Assembly (NCBI GenBank): GCA_028622995.1
Contig: JAJQJQ010000009.1
Coordinates: 3,162,001 to 3,226,000 of the forward strand
DNA: 64,000 nt
Direction of reading: 5' to 3'
Origin: Panagrolaimus kolymaensis
Taxonomy: Eukaryota > Nematoda > Chromadorea > Rhabditida > Panagrolaimidae
Positions 46,831 to 58,848 of the stretch are shown one piece after another (the stretch's first letter is position 1; every line of letters begins with the position of its first letter). The position numbers were made by a program, and so were the translations under genes. The notes beneath the pieces were generated by a model that saw nothing but the letters and a program-made list of their open reading frames with translations, was not told the origin of the DNA and did not search any database.

Positions 46831-48955
46831 TTATAATGCAAAAGCCCGCAAACCAAGCATAACTAAAGCGCTAAGAGCCCCAGTAACTGGGAGAGTAATT
46901 ATCCATGACATGGCAATGTTACGGAAAGTATGCCATTCCACTCCTGATGTTCTCGATTGGACAAGACCAACGGCAACAACGCTACCAATTTTGCATTGAG
47001 TTGATGAAATTGGTAAACCAAATTTACTCGCGGCTAAAACAGTTACAGCTGCACCAAATTCAATTGCGAAGCCACTAAAAAAGCAGACGATTAGTTTTTA
47101 ATTTTTAAAATTTAGATATTTTTAATTTACCTGGGTGGAGTAATTTTGGTTAAATTTTCACCAACGGTGTAAATAACTCGATGGCCTAATATCCATAAAC
47201 CTACGCACATACCAGCTGCTCCAAAAATTAGAATATAAATTGGAGTTTGGCCTGTTTGTTGGACGCTTCCTTCTGTGTAAATTGCATACAAGGAGACGAG
47301 AGGGGCAATTGCATTACTAAAAAAATAAAAGAATTATTCTCAGGTGTTTTTTTTAAATTAAAATTAAATTTTCTCTTACCTGACATCATTTCCACCATGT
47401 GCAAAACCACCAAAGCAAGCAGTCATAATTTGAAGGAAATTAAAAAGTTTTGCTGCCCGTTGATCTTCAATTCCTTCAAATCTAATAATCGACATCAACC
47501 AATTTCCAGCTGCAAAAAAAATTATTTATATAATTTTTCTCTCGATTTTATGCTAATTTTTACCTTTAATTTGTTTGGCTTCAATCTTCGTTGCAAGAAT
47601 CGCTGGGGATGGTGAAGGAGAATGTTGATGTTTATTTCCATCATCATTGATTAAAGCCCGCATAGAATCAGATTGACCTTGTTTGATGATTGGGCGAGGA
47701 GTGGGTGTATGATGATGATTATGATGGCCTTTAGAACCACCTCCAATAACTATTTGAACTTCTTTCTCATTTTCGTTATCATCAAGAGGGGTGGTGGCTA
47801 AAAAAAATCAAAGGTTTAATTAATCATTTTCTGTTTTGAACAAATTTTTTTTATTGCTTTTTTTCTTTTTTCTTACCTATTATCCATCGATGAATTCTAT
47901 GACTGACAAAAAGTTGAACGATAACAGCTACAACCAAAGCAATGCCACAACTTAAGCATAACACTTGCCAACCAGCCCATTTATCAAATCCAAGATCTAA
48001 AAAATAAAAACATATGTTCCAAATTTCCTCAAAACAAAAAATAAAATCTCATGATTTTTATTATTTTTACGAAAGAAAACTTTTTTTGTTTCTTGAAAGA
48101 GGCGAAAATTTTTCAAAGTAAATAAAATACTTACAAGAAGTTCCATCATAAACGATTGCAAAAACATTGACGGAAATGCAAATGAAATAAAGAAATGGCA
48201 ATAGCATTAAGCCAGCTTTAAGTGGATTGGATCGTCGAAGAACGGCATGGGATAAAAAGATGTAAAATGCAATGGATACCATTCCAGAAAGCACGGGAGA
48301 TAAAATCCATGACATGACTATAAAAAATTTTAATTTGATATTTGATAAATCAAAAAATATTTAAAAATTTATTACAAATATTTGTAATTTTTGCCCAATG
48401 TATTCCTTGAGTGCCTCGAAGAAGGAGAGAATAACCAATGGTTGAACCAACGATGCTGTGAGTTGTAGAAACTGGAAGTTTGAAGGCTGTGGCAATTAGA
48501 AGCCAAGCACCGCATCCTGTGAGAACGCTGATTTGTCCAAACATGAGTTCCCGTTCGCTGTCTTTGTAAACTTCGAGGTCGATAACACCTTTTCTCATGG
48601 TATCCGTTACTTTGTAACCTAAAAAAATGGTATTTGTTTAAAAAATTGCGGAAAATAAATTATTTAAAGGAAATGTTTTATTTAGGCTTTTTACAAAAAA
48701 TTTTAATTTTTAAAAAACCAAATTACCTCAGAAAAGTTTAAAAAACTTACCAAGAAGTGCAGCTCCAAGGGATTCAAAGATAGATGCCAAAATATATGCC
48801 ATATGCAAGGTCAAGACTTTACTTCCAACACTTGTTCCAAAGGAGTTCGCAGTATCATTGGCACCAATAGCAAAAGCGAGTATGAAAGCAATGATGAATC
48901 CAAGGATAACCGTCCAGAATACATCATTTTGAAAATCAAGAAGGCTTTCGATCAT
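46831..48955 (-). CDS. PiT/SLC20 sodium-phosphate cotransporter
   Basis: Predicted plasma-membrane Na+-coupled inorganic phosphate importer. About eight exons give about 530 aa. The first ATG is at 48955 ([14 protein letters not shown]). The N-terminal half has the PiT signature [20 protein letters not shown] in TM1-2 and [19 protein letters not shown]. The C-terminal half has the repeated signature [17 protein letters not shown] and [19 protein letters not shown], followed by [10 protein letters not shown] and ending LRAFAL. Between the halves is a cytoplasmic loop with His and Pro runs ([15 protein letters not shown]). Both family repeats are intact and no frame break is visible. C. elegans has several pitr genes; orthology cannot be set by eye. 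Confidence 0.95.
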
Positions 48956-51007
48956 ATTAGCAAAGTTGAATTTTGATGAGTGTGAAAAACCCAAAAAATG
49001 GAGTTAATCAAGATATTTAAGAATGAATATACTCTGATTTGCAAATTGAAAACGCAAAGGTTTTTTACCTATAAAATGAAAAACTTATTAAAATCATAAA
49101 AAAACGAAATTAAAAAATTCATCAATCATTATTACATAAATTTTTATCGCAAAAAAAAAATACAGAGACATAAAAAAATTGGGCGATCAAACTTTGAACA
49201 AAAAATGAACTAAAAAAGACCAAGTTTTTCCATGACTTTTTGATTTTAGGCAACCGGGGTGAATAAAAAATGGGCGAGAATTTTTTTAAAATAACAACAA
49301 TGACCGAAAACATTTTTTCAAAGAAATAGAGACATAGAAATATTTTTTGATACAACTGTACAGCCTAAAAAATAGTAAAAAAATTTTTAGCAATGACAGA
49401 ATAAACAGTTTTTATTTTTTCTGTTTTTTTCTCGAATTTTTTAATCGAAAATAGAAAATAAAAGCTAAAAGGAAGCTTCGCCGCCGCGACTTTAAACTAT
49501 TATTTTCTCATCGCTTTATTTTTTGAACGGATGTGTGATATTTTTGAAGAAAAATTTTAAAACACTCCCAGCTTTTTAAACACATTTTTCTGATCAAAAC
49601 TTTTCTCTTTTTTGAAATCCCATGAACAAAAAAAAATATGGTTTACTTCCGAGTTTTTTTTTCTTCACTTCATAAAAAAATAGAAACAAGGCGGGTGGAT
49701 GAAAAACAAAGAATAGAGTGAAATAACCTTCGGCAAAGTTCCATTTTTTTAAAACAAAAAATAAAAAATAAGATTAAAGAAAGAAAAGATTTTTAGACAA
49801 AAAAATAAAAAAAGAAAGAAGATATATTATTGCCAAAAATCTAAAGTAATGAAAGGCATTTATTTCTTGAGACAAAACACCTGATATTCCTCAAATTTTT
49901 AACTCTGAAAATAATGTCTACGATGAAATAATAAAATGAGGCAGTTGTTGTCTTTGATCGGGCTGGCAGGTATAAAGTTGAAAAGCTTTTATGTAAGCAG
50001 TTTGCTGCTGCATTCCCCGACGCCACTTGCCGCCATCCCCTTGTCGTCAACCCTAGGTATCACTTCTTCATTATCGTCGTCTCCGATGTCGTCGTTCGTC
50101 AAAAAACCAACTACCTGAGCCAACTTACTTTGAAGAAAGACACAGAAAACAGTTGACGTGAAAAAAATCTTTATTTTTTTCTCGGCTGTTGTCTTCGTAA
50201 ATCGTTTTCATTTCCTTGACAAATAAATACGTTTGCGTGACAGTTTGCTGGTTTTCATGTGAACCAAAAAATAAATAAACTAGCAAATAGAGATAGAAAT
50301 ATTAGCAGCCGAGAAAAATAAAATATTTCAAAAAATAAATAATAACGAAATGCTTTTTTTAAACAACAAAAAATATTAAATTTAAAAATAGTCTTCATTT
50401 TTTGTGTTCTTACAAAACCAATAATAAAAATGACAAACTTATTGCATAATGACGCTGTCTGGCAAAAAAAGACAGAGTAAGTGGCTTATCAAAATTAAAA
50501 CAAATAAAACGCTACTCAAAAAAAGAAAAAAAGAAAGTTAAATAAACACCTACTCTCGAATGACGGCGGAAACGAAGAACGATTGGTAGAAAAATCAAAG
50601 TACCAAATGTTGAAGCTTCAAAAATAATCAAAAACCTGCCTTATCAGTTAAAGAAATTTTTATTGCTTTTTGTTTTTCGTTTCCTGTCAGCTGTTTTTCG
50701 AGACAAAAAAAATAAAGTAAAAAAAGAAAACAAAGAAAAAATAATATAAAAATAAATATAAAGAAACATAATTATCTTATTATTATTTTTGTGAAGACAA
50801 TATAAAAAAAAATTTGAGTAATCAAAAACAACAAAACTTTTAGGCAACAAAAGAAGAGAGACCTAAACATGGATGTTCGAAAAATCAAAAAAATTATAGC
50901 TTGTGTCTTCCTCCCCCTTCCTTTAAATTAGGTAAAGAAAGACAAAAAAAAAATGATGGATGATGAATACCAAAAAAAAAAACGTGCGCAGAATTTTTTT
51001 GTGACAC
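48956..51007. other. Long 5' flank of the phosphate transporter
   Basis: AT-rich. A GC-richer patch lies at 49935-50135, with a possible minus-strand splice donor CAAAGTAAGT at about 50126-50135. It could be an upstream untranslated exon of the transporter. No separate gene is supported. Confidence 0.45.
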
Positions 51008-51577
51008 CTCACTCAAAAAAAAAAACACCCGTGGATGGCTAAAAAAGTGTACGTCAATGGGTTTTTGGGCGGACAATAATGTACTCTCGTGTCCAAAGGC
51101 ATTTTATACGAAAATGTACATTTAAAGCCCATCAGTGTCTTAAAATGATATGGCGAAGTCAAAAAAAGTGTACAAAAAACTTTTTAAATTGGTACTATGA
51201 TGTCTTAAAAAATATACCGAAATGTATTTTTTGGTTGTCTGTTGCCTTTTTTTATACCTAATCGGGGATAAAATTATGGACAGTATCTTTTTTTCTCGCT
51301 TTTCACTTTTCAGTATTCTGCTTTTTATTGCTCGTTTTTCTTGCCTCTTTACTAAACCACTACTTTCCACTTACAACAGTATATGCAATTTCACGATTTA
51401 TTAAACAAAAAACAATCAAAACAAACAAAAAACAAATCCTCGGATAACAAATAACAAAGCCCTGGATAGCAAAGAACAAATAAAATAATAACAAACTACA
51501 TTGACAGAGATTTATGCCTGGGTGGAATAGTTTGAGATAGTTGATTGAGTTGTTGATTTGCTGAGAACCATCGAATC

Positions 51578-52778
51578 CTAGGATACTGAGATACTTCGTC
51601 TTTCGATTTCTAAAAACAACTAGATTATTTAAAAAGTTACAAAGGAGATTAAACTTACCTCTATGTTGGAACAAGATATCAAAGTAAAGATTTGCCCTGG
51701 TGCCTTTCATACCTTTAACATCAAGTCCTGCAAGATGCTCCAAAACCACATGGAAGTCTTCAAGTTCTTTAGCATATGAGACGTCGAAGATGTGATGGAT
51801 TTCCACAATGGACTGCAGCGCATCAGCAAAATCTCCGGGTACCTAAAAGCTATTGTAAAATATGATATCAAATGAAATTACTTACTTTTAAACACTCGTC
51901 GTCGATGCATACGAAGAAATTGTATCCCTGGTTTGCAGGAAAAGGTAAGATCATTGCAGCTTTTTGGCCAATTGTTTTTCTATGGTCAGCAATGGAACGA
52001 ACACTTGTAAAGTCCTGAAAGTGTTTAAGAAGAAAAGTTATGGTAAAAAACGTAGATTTTTACCTTTCCATCAACAATCAATCGATCGTATTTGCAGTTT
52101 TTGCTTCGATAACAATAAACAGGAACAAGTTTAACCAGTATTTTGCATACTTGCATCATATCACTTTCAAGGCTTTGGTGAACATCATCCAAAAAGATTC
52201 CTTTGACTTTGCCCAGGGCGACGATAGCTGCAGCATAACGTTGTAAAGCTAAACGAACGTTGAAAACAGGTTGATGTTTGATATTTTCCATGGTTAACTT
52301 GTAGTCATGTCGAAGCTATAACAATTGAAAAGAGTATAAAAAGTGAATACAAAAACATACCAACGTTGCATTTCTAAGAAAACAAGGAAACTTCTTGAGC
52401 ATGGTTTCAATGCGGCGATGCTTTCGAGATAGATCTTCATCCATTTCTTTTAACCATTTGCGTCGGAATTGGCTGTAAAAAAGAGATAAATAAGTCATTG
52501 CAAAAAAGAAATGCTTCATAAGTACTCATATTTCCTTCCTGACACTCCCCGCGAATATACAAGATCCCTTTTTTCCTATCAAAATTTTAGAATTTCACTT
52601 ACCTTGAGTTTGCTACAAGTTGATCGATTGCCTCTGGCATATCCGCCTCAAATAATGCAGCAGCTGCTTCATCAAGATCAAATGTTGTTGAATGAGTAAA
52701 CGATAGCTTCATCTTCTTCATCCTTGGTGATTCTTCATTTTTAACAGCTTTTTGCGCCTTTCTTTTGTTCACAGCCAT
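51578..52778 (-). CDS. Unknown protein with basic N-terminus, second gene of a close pair
   Basis: I do not recognise the family. Six exons with the ATG at 52778 give about 300 aa. The N-terminus is a probable nuclear signal (MAVNKRKAQKAVKNEE, PRMKKMKL), followed by acidic helix FDLDEAAAALFEADMPEAID, RRKWLKEMDEDLSRKHRR, and mixed helical regions with Cys pairs in YCYRSKNCKYD and VCIDDECLK. The spliced reading ends soon after LYFDILFQHR at a TAG at 51578; failing to splice the last intron would give a hydrophobic tail instead, which looks spurious. The ATG is only 42 bases after the stop of the upstream same-strand gene. Composition is GC-richer than neighbouring loci. Confidence 0.65.
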
Positions 52779-52820
52779 GACAACAGAGTTTTTTGATCAC
52801 GGGATAAGTAAAGTTGAAAA

Positions 52821-53871
52821 TCATTCATTTCCAGTCATTTGAAGGAACACAGCTACCACAGGTTCAAGAGCATTGGATGGAATTTCACATCTAAAATTGA
52901 ACTATGTATTGGAAGTTTGTGAAACACTTACTCTTTATAAGCCTCGGCAATCAGATCAATAACAGCTTTCTTTGCATAACTTCTGGCAATTGGAAGAATA
53001 ATTACATTGAACGAAGCCAAGGATTCCTCCCGCAGTAAAAGAAGAGAAGCAATGGTGATTGGTGTCGATAAGAATTGGTTTAAGTGAACCTAAAAACAAA
53101 AAGAATAGTTGATCTTTTATAAAGAAATACTTACTTTTTTAACCATTATAGTTTCAGTTGGAAGCATTTCCTTGAACATCGCATCCATAAAGCCTCGATT
53201 TGAGGAATACAAGCTCACCAGGTAAAAGTTCAAAGGCATTACAGCTCCTCTTTGAAATTGGTTTGGTAACATTATCCTTGGAATCAAAAGTGGTTCAATT
53301 GGAGAGATTTCTGATGTAGTCGAAGCATGAAAAGAAGGTTGATAAGGTGAGCCGTTAATCCTTGGAGTATCATTTTCTTCTTCCCTGGTTTCATCTTCAA
53401 GCTTCTCCTAAAAACATAGTAAAAAATGTATGGAGCCTAAGTAAAAACCATGCCTTCAGAAAGTTGTTGAGATCATCGGAAGGTACATCAGTGATACTAA
53501 CAATAACTTTTGCTGTTGATGAAGCAAAAGATGTTTCTAATCCTGGGAGAGCGACTTCAACCGAGGTATCTGAAATTAGAAATTAATGAAGTTGTAAAGA
53601 TAAAGATAAAAAAATCACCGATTGTTGAGTAATATGTTTGCCCAGGGATCAAATCAGCCATGGAGTCCATTATCGATATCATCGGTTGATCATACAAATC
53701 CTTGGTTTTCCATTTGATTTCAGCTTTGAAACCATTACGTAAAGCATACGCATTTGCAATAAACATTTGCAAGTCCTCGGCTGTTGCTTTATCGAAACGA
53801 TAAGTAAAGAATTGAGATCCTTTCGAATCAGGAGCAGTGTCAGTAACAATGATGTTCGATTCGTTACTCAT
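52821..53871 (-). CDS. Unknown protein, first gene of a close same-strand pair
   Basis: Unrecognised. About five exons, ATG at 53871, just after a TTTTTTTAG that could be a trans-splice acceptor. About 270 aa. The N-terminal half is mixed (SQFFTYRFDKATAEDLQMFI, PGQTYYSTI), then SSTAKVIVSITDVPSDD, an acidic linker KLEDETREEEND, and a helical C-terminal half (PITIASLLLLREESLASFN, SYAKKAVIDLIAEAYKE) ending QMTGNE at 52821. No signal peptide, TM segment or known domain is seen. It shares its upstream region with the divergent gene at 54262. With a 42-base gap to the next gene, the two could be one transcript. Confidence 0.65.
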
Positions 53872-54261
53872 AAGAGGCACTAAAAAAAATTGTATCAGTT
53901 GATGAATAAAGAAAATTCGTGGAAAAAAAGAAGGAAGAGAAACGAAGGAGAAGCAAAAACTTGAAAAACTGAAAAATCAAAGACTTGCAAAAACTTGCTG
54001 CATGCGAGCGCGATACTGTAGTTTTCGCGCTAAGATGCGCGACTGCATGTGAAATCTTTCCTTTGCTTTCATTTTTCCACTCTCTTGATTGATCATTGTT
54101 ATTTTATTCAATTCCCTTTGTTTTTTTTTTTATTGAAATAGACTAACTAACATACTCTAACCAACATACATATTATTGGCATCCATTTTATCGTGAATTT
54201 ATTGCGTTGTTCTAAGTATATGTTTTTGTAAGAGATAATATTTCCATTCTTCTTTTTAGCT
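53872..54261. promoter_or_regulatory. Bidirectional promoter region with a GC-rich dyad
   Basis: 390 bp between two divergent start codons. At 54000-54048 a nested dyad is visible: catgcgagcgcg and cgcgctaag..gcgcgactgcatg around gcgcga-tactgtagttt-tcgcgc. Candidate acceptors for leader trans-splicing flank both ATGs (TTTTTTTAG on the minus strand, TTCTTTTTAG on the plus). A common control of the three genes is inferred only from layout. Confidence 0.45.
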
Positions 54262-55886
54262 ATGATTGTTAATTCTAAGCTTGCAAGTGCGCTTGGAAGT
54301 GCTGCAACTGATCGTCTGTCATGTGCTTGTAGCCAAGAATACCATCAGCAAAAATATTTTCCTCGTCATGGTTCAATGACTCCTGGGCTACCTATGGAAA
54401 TAAATAAAAATGGCATTCAACCTATGGAAAGAAATGAAGGAAGCGAAAAAGAAAATATGAAAACAACGGCAAGAATGGAACTCCATGGCACACCATATGA
54501 GGTAAGTTTTGTTAATTACACTTTTAATGTTGAGCTATTTCGAGTTTTATTAGTTTCTAAGATTTTCATTGCAAAAATTATACTTTTGTACCGATTGCGA
54601 AGGTGTAACAGCAGTCATTAATGAAACCATATGGGAAAAAGTAAAATGAGGATTTTACAACCTCAGAAAGATCATTTTCCTCGGAAAAAAGTAACTGTTA
54701 TTTGCTTATTTACTTTTATGTTATTATTTTACAGCTTTTGCTACTACCATAAGATTACATAACTTTTTCAATATTATGCTCTTTACTTAATAACAGTGAG
54801 AGAAGTGAAGCATTATCTTTTTTTACAGAGATAACACTTTTTGTTAAATTGTATCAATCTGTACTTTTATAATATTTGTTATTTTTTTTACATAAACATT
54901 TTTAGGTTATAAACTTCCAAGATACTCAAGAAAATAACCAAGGCTCGGATGATGATAACCAAGGAAAACTTCCACCAATTACTATTCAAGGAATATGTCT
55001 CTGCTCTCAAATGTTACCAAGGCCAACCATGATAGAATTAATCAATGATGACGCTTTGATTACTCTTGAAGACAACACTAAACTTCTTGTTGAATTTGAT
55101 TCGTTCAATGGGTATATGGGAACGGTGAAGGCATCCAGTAATCTTACTATAATGGGACGAACACCAAGCCAAGAAAAATACAGTGAAATGGAATCCTTGG
55201 ATGATTTTCTCTCGCATGTAAAGAATATGACTTTCCTTGGGCTCTTCGATTCAACCTTCTTGTTCCGCCTTCTCTCTTCTCGTTATATCATTTTATCCAA
55301 GGCAAAAATTTTGATAGAAGAACACACTGAAGAACACATTCGTGAAATTATACGTCTTCTTCCAAGGAATCTCGAAAGCTTAACGTAAGTAAAAACAGAT
55401 GAAAATAATACTAAATTAACTTTTTTTAGATTGGATGCAACAAAATGGTTTGGTACTGAAGGCTGTGAAATTGCTGATGATATTTGTTTCCGCTATTCAG
55501 ATGCACAAAATCCACCCATCGCAACGTTATTCCTCATTATGAATTCGTTTCCAAGGCTCGATGTGTTCAAACCAATGCTTGATGTAAGTGTTATAAACCA
55601 TAATGATTAAATTTACAAGAATTCGTTACAGGGTCTTTTGAAATGTGTGAACTCCGAGGCAACAATTCTGTTCATCGATATACTTACCAATGAAGATGTT
55701 GTAGCAACGCTCGAAGCCGAAGGATTCCATTACGCGTATACATATCAAAGAAACACCGAGGAATATAAAATGTTCGTTGCAGAAAGTTATTATGGTTGTG
55801 TTATCAACCTTGGATTGCCTCACAACTCACAGGAAAGCAGCAAAGATGGAGCTCAAATTAACAAAGTCGAAAAGAGAGATACCTAG
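54262..55886 (+). CDS. Unknown protein with weak F-box-associated-like C-terminal region
   Basis: Four exons, ATG at 54262 right after a TTTTTAG-ct, about 360 aa, stop at 55884. The N-terminus has SCACSQEYHQQ and a G/P/M linker. The rest alternates helix and strand: MLPRPTMIELINDDALITLE, VKNMTFLGLFDSTFLFRLLS, IREIIRLLPRNLESLTLDA, CFRYSDAQNPPIATLFLIMN, EATILFIDILTNEDVVATLE. The helix-LESLTL-strand rhythm recalls LRR or FTH/DUF38 F-box-associated domains of nematodes, but no F-box is visible, so this is only a suggestion. Composition is GC-richer than the surroundings, like its two divergent neighbours. Confidence 0.65.
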
Positions 55887-58751
55887 GCAATTATTTATTT
55901 TTTGTCTAGGCTTTTTTTTGTATTTATTTATCCAAGGAATTATTGTAAATAAACTTTTTTTGAAATGCTTTTGTTTTGACTTATTGAAATTCATTCTATT
56001 AGAAAAAATTTGAATAATATATTCGCGGAGGCAGTCAAAAATTATTTTTTTTGAAGTACAAAAATTTTTTGACCATTTTTCTTTCATACCAAAAAAAAAT
56101 ACATTTTTGGCCTCGATTTAGCCATTGCCGTCCAAAAAACTGAACCAAATTTTTTGTCTGTTAAAAATTTACTTTTGGTATACAAAATAGTACATCGACG
56201 GGTTATTTTGGACACCAAAGTCAATGTACCTCTTTTGCCGAAGCCAAATGGGACAATTTTTTTTTGAGTGCTTTTTAAAAAACAATAATGTCCAAAACAT
56301 TGAGTGTTTTTTGTTGACGAAACAATTTTTTTTTCTTTGACAAAAATATTTGATCAAAGTAATTTTTTTGTTTTTCTCCTAAAAAATGATTCATGATTGA
56401 GGAAAAACAGAATCAAAAATACACGCATTGTTTTCATTTTTTGTGCCAAGTGGAGGCGAGGCGGCGATTGTCTACACTGCTAAAGAAAAACAAAAAAATA
56501 GAATTCCTTTATTATGAGAAGAAGGCTAGACATAAAATACGAATACGAATAAAAAAAATTACAATGGGAAAAAACTTGTAGACAGAATCAAAAAAAAGAA
56601 AAAAAATGTAAATGAGAGAGAAGCAAAGTGGCGCCAAAAATTTTTTACTTTTTCCCCAACAAAAAAAAGTAGATCAAACATAAACGGCATTTTTATATAA
56701 TCAAAAATGCTAAATCTAAAAAGTTAGTTGGGTTATTTAGAGGGAAAAAATGGAACAGAAAAGAAGAAGAAAATTTATGGATAAAAGATTAAGCTAGCCT
56801 AAAAAATTTTATACTTTTCCTCAAAAAAAATTTTCCCCTTAAAGAAAAAAAAATACTAAAATAAATCTCTTTATTTTGTCTCTGGGCGTTCTCTGAACTA
56901 AGCAAGCACAAAAAATTGGCGGTTTCATTGACATCTGTGTCAAAGAGAAAGAAAAAACAGAGAAAATAAAGAAATTTTAAAGACTGGCAGCAGCAAGCAG
57001 CAGTAAAAACTGAGCACAAAAAATAGCCGCTTTTTTTCAGTAGTATTTTTTTTTTAAGCCGCTCATAGCCTCTTTTTTTTTATAGTGTTACCCCTTTCTT
57101 TATTTTGCTTCTAAAGGAGTAATGTAAAAAAGAGAAGAGAAGCACAATCGAGGCACATTTATTTATAACAAAAAATTTATTTAAAGGCTAGAGAAAGAAA
57201 GAAAGGGGAGGTCGGTTGCTTCTCTTACTTGCTGCTTGCTATGTTTTTCTTGTAGGTGCTTAGGAACTCTAAGAACATACATACATAGAAAATAGAGAAA
57301 AGAAGCAAGCGAAGAATTTAAAAAAAAAGACGAAGAAAAAAGGCGTTAGCTTTGAGAAGAAAAAAAGAAGAGAAAACACTAGAAGAAAAGAATAGAGTGA
57401 GAGACACAAAACGGTCAAATAATAAAAAAACACTACTTTTTGAAAAAATAAAAGCAACTGACTCAATTTTTTTCTTTCTCTCGTTTTTTCTCAAGCAAGC
57501 AGGCAGACAGCTAGCTGGTTGTTGGATGGATGGTTGGGCGACTGGCGGGTGGCATCTTTGTCATCGACATCGTTCAAAGCATTTTGCCAGTTTGTCGTTG
57601 AAATCATCAAAGCTAGCAGCGAAGAGAAGAAAAAAAAAATAAAGAAGAAATAAGTAAAAAGAAAAGCAAGCATTCGGTGTGACGAATAACTGCTGCTTGA
57701 AATCTTAAAATTAAAATTTCTTTATCATAAATAAAAAAAGTTTAAAGTTTCGTCGAGAAAAAAAAATTACGAAATGCTTTGAAGAAGAAAAAAAACGTAA
57801 AACAACGAGAAAAAAAAGTTTTGTTTTACTTTTTTACTCAAATGTTCAAATGTGTGTTTTCTACGTCGAAGAACAGTGTCGTGGAAGATAAAGCAAGTCA
57901 CTGCTGTTGTTGAGGATTTCAAAATTGAGTCAAAGTTTTAAATTTGGAAACAAAACAAAATTAAAGCTATTTTATTTATTGTGGGCCTGAGAAGAAAAAA
58001 AGAAGCAGTAAATAGTAAAAAAGCTGCCGATGTATTTTTTTTGTTGATGTTGTTTTGGCTTTAAAGGAAAAAAAAGAAGAAGGAAAAACAACATGATTTG
58101 AATGAATTATTACAAAATATTGAGGATATAAATAAACACATTTTTTGCAGTTACAAAATATGCTTTGCTTTTTTAGAAGCTGTCAACGAAAAATTTTAGA
58201 TTTTCAAGCTTTTTTTAAGAATTTAAAATTATTTATTCTGACAAAAATTCTTAAAATAGATAATTATTTAACAAAAAAAATGGATTTCGAAATATTATTA
58301 TTTTTTTCCAAAAAATAATTGTGTTTTCAAACCATTTTGTGTTATAATAATTGTTTCCACAAATTTTTTCCAACAAAATAAATTTTTTGTACAAAAACCG
58401 GAAGCAAAAAAAAGTTCTTTTGTTTAAGTGCACTTTTTCTTAAAATAAATTAAATTAAAATAAATCTGGATTCAATTTGTAACAATCATGTTCATAAAAA
58501 ATAAAATCATAGAACTTACAGTTGTTTAAATAAATCAAAAGAAGCAAAATTTTGCTAAACATGGATTTTTATTTGTCAGTCATGTTTCAAGCAAACATGT
58601 TTTAACAATAATGGAAAATTGGATGGAATGGGATAATACAGGCGGGACGCCGGGTGGATTAAACAAAAAATGCATTTGCTTTGTTTCTTTTTCAGAAGGG
58701 TCATGATTTTGCAAATCACTGATTTTCAAAAAAAAAAATTTTTTGGATTAG
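55887..58751. other. Gene-free AT-rich stretch
   Basis: Contains the suspected right inverted-repeat region (about 56020-56270). The rest is A-rich, with a GC-richer patch at about 57500-57610. K/R-rich frames on both strands have no support as genes. Confidence 0.5.
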
Positions 58752-58759
58752 TATAAATA
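58752..58759 (+). promoter_or_regulatory. TATA box candidate
   Basis: tataaata lies 90 bases before the ATG of the thrombospondin-repeat gene, a plausible distance with a short 5' leader. Confidence 0.5.
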
Positions 58760-58848
58760 CGTTTGTTGTAAACAACCTAATTCATCATTAATTTATTAAT
58801 TTATTGTGTTCTCTATCTCTTCACAAAAAAATAATAACAAAAACCAGG

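Larger units (their letters stand above)
51008..56270. mobile_element. Possible old mobile element enclosing three genes
   Basis: At 51008 the sequence reads cactcaaaaaaaa, and at about 56258-56270 it reads tttttttttgagtg. Inside each end a region of about 100 bases shares, in inverted orientation, degenerate words (CCCnT..TGGCT, AAAARnGTAC, GTGTCCAAA, a run near GACAATAA or CAAAATAA). The similarity is low and low-complexity words contribute. The enclosed DNA is clearly GC-richer than both flanks and holds three unknown genes. Treat as a hypothesis only; there is no transposase, integrase or polymerase domain that I can see. Confidence 0.25.

Noticed and set aside
51578..55886. Toxin-antidote selfish element
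   Set aside because: Layout alone does not support it; no known toxin or antidote family recognised.
51008..56270. Polinton/Maverick element
   Set aside because: No polymerase, integrase, protease or capsid-like gene; the block is too short.
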